Positions 21,797-24,767 of a stretch of 24,767 bases of DNA are shown here, in pieces. The DNA lies in the NCBI GenBank assembly GCA_001275005.1, contig JWZX01002770.1:1-24767 (forward strand), written 5' to 3'. Position 1 is the stretch's first letter, and every line of letters begins with the position of its first letter. The DNA comes from Chrysochromulina tobinii. Its lineage: Eukaryota; Haptophyta; Prymnesiales; Chrysochromulinaceae. A program made the translations under genes and the position numbers. The notes beneath the pieces are model-generated. The model ran no database searches, had not been told where the DNA came from, and saw only the letters and a program-made list of their open reading frames with translations.

Positions 21797-24767
21797 TCAT
21801 TCACACCTTTGCTCCGAGCCTCCGACGCGTGCGGTGTCGAGGACGAGCCCGTGGTCGGAGAGCAGACTTGAGCGCGGGTCGAGGAAGAAGTGGGTGGGCG
21901 CGGCGGCGTCGGCGGCGGCGTCGGCAGCGGCGGCGGCGGCGCGCGTCGCACCACCAAAGAGTGGTCGCGGCGGGCGCGCGAGGTGTGAGCGTCGCAGCGT
22001 CCCCTCAGCCTCCATGGCGTGCAGCATGCCACGCACGAGGCACATCGGGTGCCCCCAAAAGCGATCGAGCAGCTCTTCCTCGGCGAGCCCGGGATTGCAT
22101 GCAACCCACGCCACGATGGCCGCCCGAAGACGCGAGTAGTGTGTGCCGTCGATGTGCCCATCAAGGGCATGCCCGGCTTCGGGGATGAAGAAGTACTCCG
22201 GCGGCGCGTACAAGGGTCGCTGGCCGAGCGGCGTCAGGCTGTCAGCCTCCCACTCGACTGGCTGCGGAGGCCACCGCGCCGTGGTGGGCGCCATGCCGGT
22301 GGGGGCACCCGCGGGGGGAGCGCCGTGGTGGGCACCCGCGGCAGGAGCGGAGTCGGCGGCAGGAGCGGTGGCGCCGGCAGGCAGCCTTGGCTCGATGGCG
22401 TCCTTCTCTGCATCTGCGCCGAGCGCGTCTGCGTCCGCCGTGGCCGCGTCGACGAGCGTGTAGGGGCGGGCGGCCCAAAACCCGGCTACGTGTGAATGCC
22501 CGACGTAACGACGCTCGTCGCCGACACACACAGGCACGGCGAGTGAGCACTGGCGGAACGAACGGAGGACTCCGATGGCGAGCTCCGCCCTCCGGAGACC
22601 ACTCACGTCGGCGGCGGGTGCCTCCACAAACGGGGCGCTCGACACAGCGCCAACGGCCATATTAGGCAGGTCGGCGCTCAGCACAGCGCCGATGGCCACG
22701 CCCTCCGTACCCGCCGCCTCGATGGCATTGTAGATTGCACGCGCCATCGCGCCATGCTGCGCCTCGCACGCTACCAGCGCCGCCGCCGCCGCCGAGGCAT
22801 CGAGGAATCGATAGTAGGAGCCGAGGTCGACGCTCACCGCCTCCTCGGCTGTGGTCGGCGCGGGCGCGGGCGTGAGCAGCGAGATCGCATCTCGTCCTGC
22901 AATCAGCGAGATATCATCTCGTCCTGCAATCAGCGAGATCTCATCTCGTCCTGCAATCTCGCCCACGGAGCGCGGCGAGCGCATGGTGCGTGCCTGTGGG
23001 GAACGCGGCGGCGCCGCCCTCCGTTCGCAGCGGAGCCGGATCGAGGGCATGAGCGAGTCCAATTTCTTATCGGGCACCAGAAGCATCGCGTCTTCGGGAG
23101 TGCGCCCGCCGGCAGCATGGGCGCCACGCGCCTCGAGCGTCGCCTTGAGCAGATGCATGCGCACGCCGCCCAAGGCGCCACGCAGCTGCGTGCTACTCGT
23201 TGGGGGCCGCCGCGCCGCGCCCGCGGCGGCCATTGGGCCAGCCGTTGGGCCAGCCGTTGGGCCGGCCGATAGGCCGAGCGCGCCGCCCCCGCCTCCCTCG
23301 CTCTGAGAGCCGACTGACGAGGAGGTACCTCGCGCGGCCGCCGCCGCCGGCGCCGCCGGCGTCGCCTCGGGCTCCTCGGCCTCGGCCATCTCGTCGACCG
23401 CGCCGTCGCACGCGAGCTCGACCGAGATCGCAATCTCCCCCCTGGCCATCAGCTCGAGAGCCTGCACGACGCCCCCGGGGCCCATCGAAGGCGGCAAAGA
23501 GAGCAGCGTCACCGCGCGCGTCGTCTTGGGCGCCCCGCGCGTCGTCTTGGGCGCCCCATCGTCGTCGACATCCTCGAGCTCGCCCTCGAGCTCGCCCTCG
23601 AGCTCGCCCTCGAGCTCGCCCTCGCCCTCGCCCTCGAGCTCGCCCTCGAGCTCGCCCTCGAGCTCGCCCTCGAGCTCGTCGAGATGGAAGCGTGCTACCG
23701 GCGCCGGCCGCGCTGGCGCCGCTGCTGCATGACCTGCAGCCGCGCCCAAGGCAGCGCCCATGGCAGTCTCAGATGCGGCCGGTGCGGCCGGTGCGGCCGG
23801 TGCTCCGGCGCGATCTCGATCGTGCGATCTCGAGGCTGATCTCGCCGGTGCTCCGGCGCGTGCGAGGCTGTCCATCTTGCACGCATCGGAGAGGACGCCG
23901 GGCGGGTACGGCAACGAGTGCTGCTGCACGTACCGGTACGAGAGCGCGTAACGGCGGGCAGACGAGCCGACCGCCTTTTGTCGTATGGCCCAGCCGCTCG
24001 ACGTCAGCTTGGCGAGCGCGGCGTTCGTCTCGTCCAGGGAGAAGGGCTTGAGCGCTTCGGTGCCTACGCGAGGGCAGTACCGGTCCTCGGGCACACTCAT
24101 CATCGCAAGCAGCCGTTGGAGAAGCGCCGCCTCGCGCGCGCAGCTCACACGCTGCCGGTTCGAGTGGCTCGCGTGCTTGCTCACGTCCACGGCACCGCTC
24201 GTCGCGTCCACGCCCAGCTCCGCAAACAGGACGGCAAAGCACTCGCCGAGCGTGCCCGCGGCGGCCGGAGCGCTCGTATCGAGCCCTGCGTGACGCAGTG
24301 CCTCGCCGAGCGCGAGGGCCAGCCGGCGCCTCCAGTGAACGGCGTACTGCTGGTTGGCGCCGCGCGCGAAGACGGCGCGCGAGATCATGCGTTGGCAGCT
24401 GAGCGCGGGGCGGCCGCCGCAAGCGACGCTCACTTCCTCCCAATCGAGGTGCTCCGAGAGGCCATGGAGCGCCGTTTCGAGCGCCGACTTGTCGGTGGGC
24501 GCCGTCTCGACCCGTTTGAAGCTCACCGCGTACGAGGCGACGCTACTCGGCCCGGCGGAGCGGGTGGCGCCATGCTCGTGCCGGCGGGGCTTGTGGCGTC
24601 CTTGCCCATACAAGAGCACCATTCGACGTGTCCAGTCGCGAAGCAGCGCCTCACGCTCGTCATCGCGCCACGACGGCGCCTTCTTCGCCGCCTCGTCGTC
24701 GCCGCCTCCATCGCCGCCTCCTCCGCCGCCAGAGGCGGCAGACGCGCCGGCGACGGACGAGGCCGCG
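21797..24767 (-). CDS. TFIIIC largest (B-block-binding) subunit, C-terminal part, 5' partial
   Basis: The minus frame stays open from the stop at 21797 to the right edge; the first visible Met (24622) is preceded by an in-frame acidic Gly-rich run and WRDDEREALLRDW, so the start lies outside. At least 989 codons are seen; the full protein of this family is usually larger. A Myb/SANT-like region lies at about 24670-24380 (DWEEVSVACGGRPALSCQRM). A TFIIIC-type winged-helix block lies at about 24043-23890 (FSLDETNAALAKLTSSGW, RRYALSYRYV, HSLPYPPG). A further winged-helix-like stretch is near 22760-22660. The conserved C-terminal winged helix is at about 22162-21990 (GTHYSRLRAAIVAWVACNPGLAEEELLDRF). 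It binds B-box promoter elements of tRNA genes. Long low-complexity linkers with coding minisatellites separate these. Confidence 0.8.
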   Translation of the reverse strand, partial: AASSVAGASAASGGGGGGDGGGDDEAAKKAPSWRDDEREALLRDWTRRMVLLYGQGRHKPRRHEHGATRSAGPSSVASYAVSFKRVETAPTDKSALETALHGLSEHLDWEEVSVACGGRPALSCQRMISRAVFARGANQQYAVHWRRRLALALGEALRHAGLDTSAPAAAGTLGECFAVLFAELGVDATSGAVDVSKHASHSNRQRVSCAREAALLQRLLAMMSVPEDRYCPRVGTEALKPFSLDETNAALAKLTSSGWAIRQKAVGSSARRYALSYRYVQQHSLPYPPGVLSDACKMDSLARAGAPARSASRSHDRDRAGAPAAPAAPAASETAMGAALGAAAGHAAAAPARPAPVARFHLDELEGELEGELEGELEGEGEGELEGELEGELEGELEDVDDDGAPKTTRGAPKTTRAVTLLSLPPSMGPGGVVQALELMARGEIAISVELACDGAVDEMAEAEEPEATPAAPAAAAARGTSSSVGSQSEGGGGGALGLSAGPTAGPTAGPMAAAGAARRPPTSSTQLRGALGGVRMHLLKATLEARGAHAAGGRTPEDAMLLVPDKKLDSLMPSIRLRCERRAAPPRSPQARTMRSPRSVGEIAGRDEISLIAGRDDISLIAGRDAISLLTPAPAPTTAEEAVSVDLGSYYRFLDASAAAAALVACEAQHGAMARAIYNAIEAAGTEGVAIGAVLSADLPNMAVGAVSSAPFVEAPAADVSGLRRAELAIGVLRSFRQCSLAVPVCVGDERRYVGHSHVAGFWAARPYTLVDAATADADALGADAEKDAIEPRLPAGATAPAADSAPAAGAHHGAPPAGAPTGMAPTTARWPPQPVEWEADSLTPLGQRPLYAPPEYFFIPEAGHALDGHIDGTHYSRLRAAIVAWVACNPGLAEEELLDRFWGHPMCLVRGMLHAMEAEGTLRRSHLARPPRPLFGGATRAAAAAADAAADAAAPTHFFLDPRSSLLSDHGLVLDTARVGGSEQRCE
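22877..22957 (-). repeat. 27-nt tandem repeat x3 in the TFIIIC gene
   Basis: Units at 22877-22903, 22904-22930 and 22931-22957 differ at only two positions and encode IAGRDEISL, IAGRDDISL and IAGRDAISL. They are in frame. Confidence 0.92.
23516..23557 (-). repeat. 21-nt tandem duplication coding GAPKTTR x2
   Basis: Two identical 21-nt units, 23516-23536 and 23537-23557, within the low-complexity linker of the TFIIIC subunit. Confidence 0.9.
23573..23680 (-). repeat. 12-nt minisatellite x9 coding an acidic GELE run
   Basis: Nine 12-nt units of CTCGAGCTCGCC, with one CTCGCCCTCGCC variant in the middle and a terminal variant. The protein read is repeated Gly-Glu-Leu-Glu, interrupted once by GEGE, then DVDDD. 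Each full unit contains CTCGAG and GAGCTC palindromes. Confidence 0.92.

Noticed and set aside
21553-22188. 211-codon plus-strand frame at the 3' end of the TFIIIC gene
   Set aside because: It is an antisense shadow with Arg-rich biased composition; the minus-strand winged helix is the supported reading.
23573-23680. CRISPR-like or other noncoding repeat array
   Set aside because: The units are 12 nt, contiguous without spacers, and in frame within a protein gene.

Overview
The window looks like nuclear DNA of a unicellular, plastid-bearing eukaryote with a compact, GC-rich genome. The evidence is a kinesin, an Sfi1-type centrin-binding scaffold, two RNA polymerase III machinery genes, GT-AG introns of about 100 bp, and a protein with a secretory/plastid-type leader ending in an ARS-F motif. 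A proline-rich plus SEA-like ectodomain of the kind common in haptophyte algae makes a haptophyte or related chromalveolate alga my best guess, but the sequence does not prove the lineage. I see no bacterial operons, rRNA, tRNA, CRISPR arrays or transposons.

Layout: (1) 3-2318 (+), the 3' part of a single-pass receptor-like protein kinase. (2) 2770-3763 (+), a bacterial-type (class II) thymidine kinase in three exons. (3) 4243-7371 (-), an N-terminal-motor kinesin with a long coiled coil. (4) 7683-13446 (+), a giant EF-hand/Sfi1-repeat protein with about 29 Trp repeats in four super-repeats, interrupted by one extra base at 11028. (5) 13864-14919 (+), an SH3/KOW-like plus ankyrin protein with an E2F-type palindrome just upstream. 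(6) 15410-16666 (+), a UPF0301/AlgH-family protein with a leader peptide. (7) 17563-18222 (-), a DJ-1/PfpI family protein. (8) 19082-20179 (-), an apolipoprotein-like amphipathic-repeat protein. (9) 20434-21204 (+), Pol III subunit RPC5/Rpc37. (10) 21797-24767 (-), the C-terminal part of the B-block-binding subunit of TFIIIC, running off the right edge.

Two neighbourhoods are functionally suggestive. The kinesin and the Sfi1-like scaffold share a 311-bp divergent promoter and both belong to the microtubule/centrosome/basal-body world. RPC5 and TFIIIC are adjacent and convergent, and both serve Pol III transcription. The thymidine kinase is a DNA-precursor (S-phase) enzyme, and an E2F-like site precedes the ankyrin gene.

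The most notable structural signals are in the Sfi1-like gene. It has a calcium-binding EF-hand fused to a centrin-binding-type scaffold, a mosaic repeat that looks like internal gene conversion, and a 1-nt frameshift inside a nearly identical repeat copy. Most genes are intron-free; only the thymidine kinase has clear introns.
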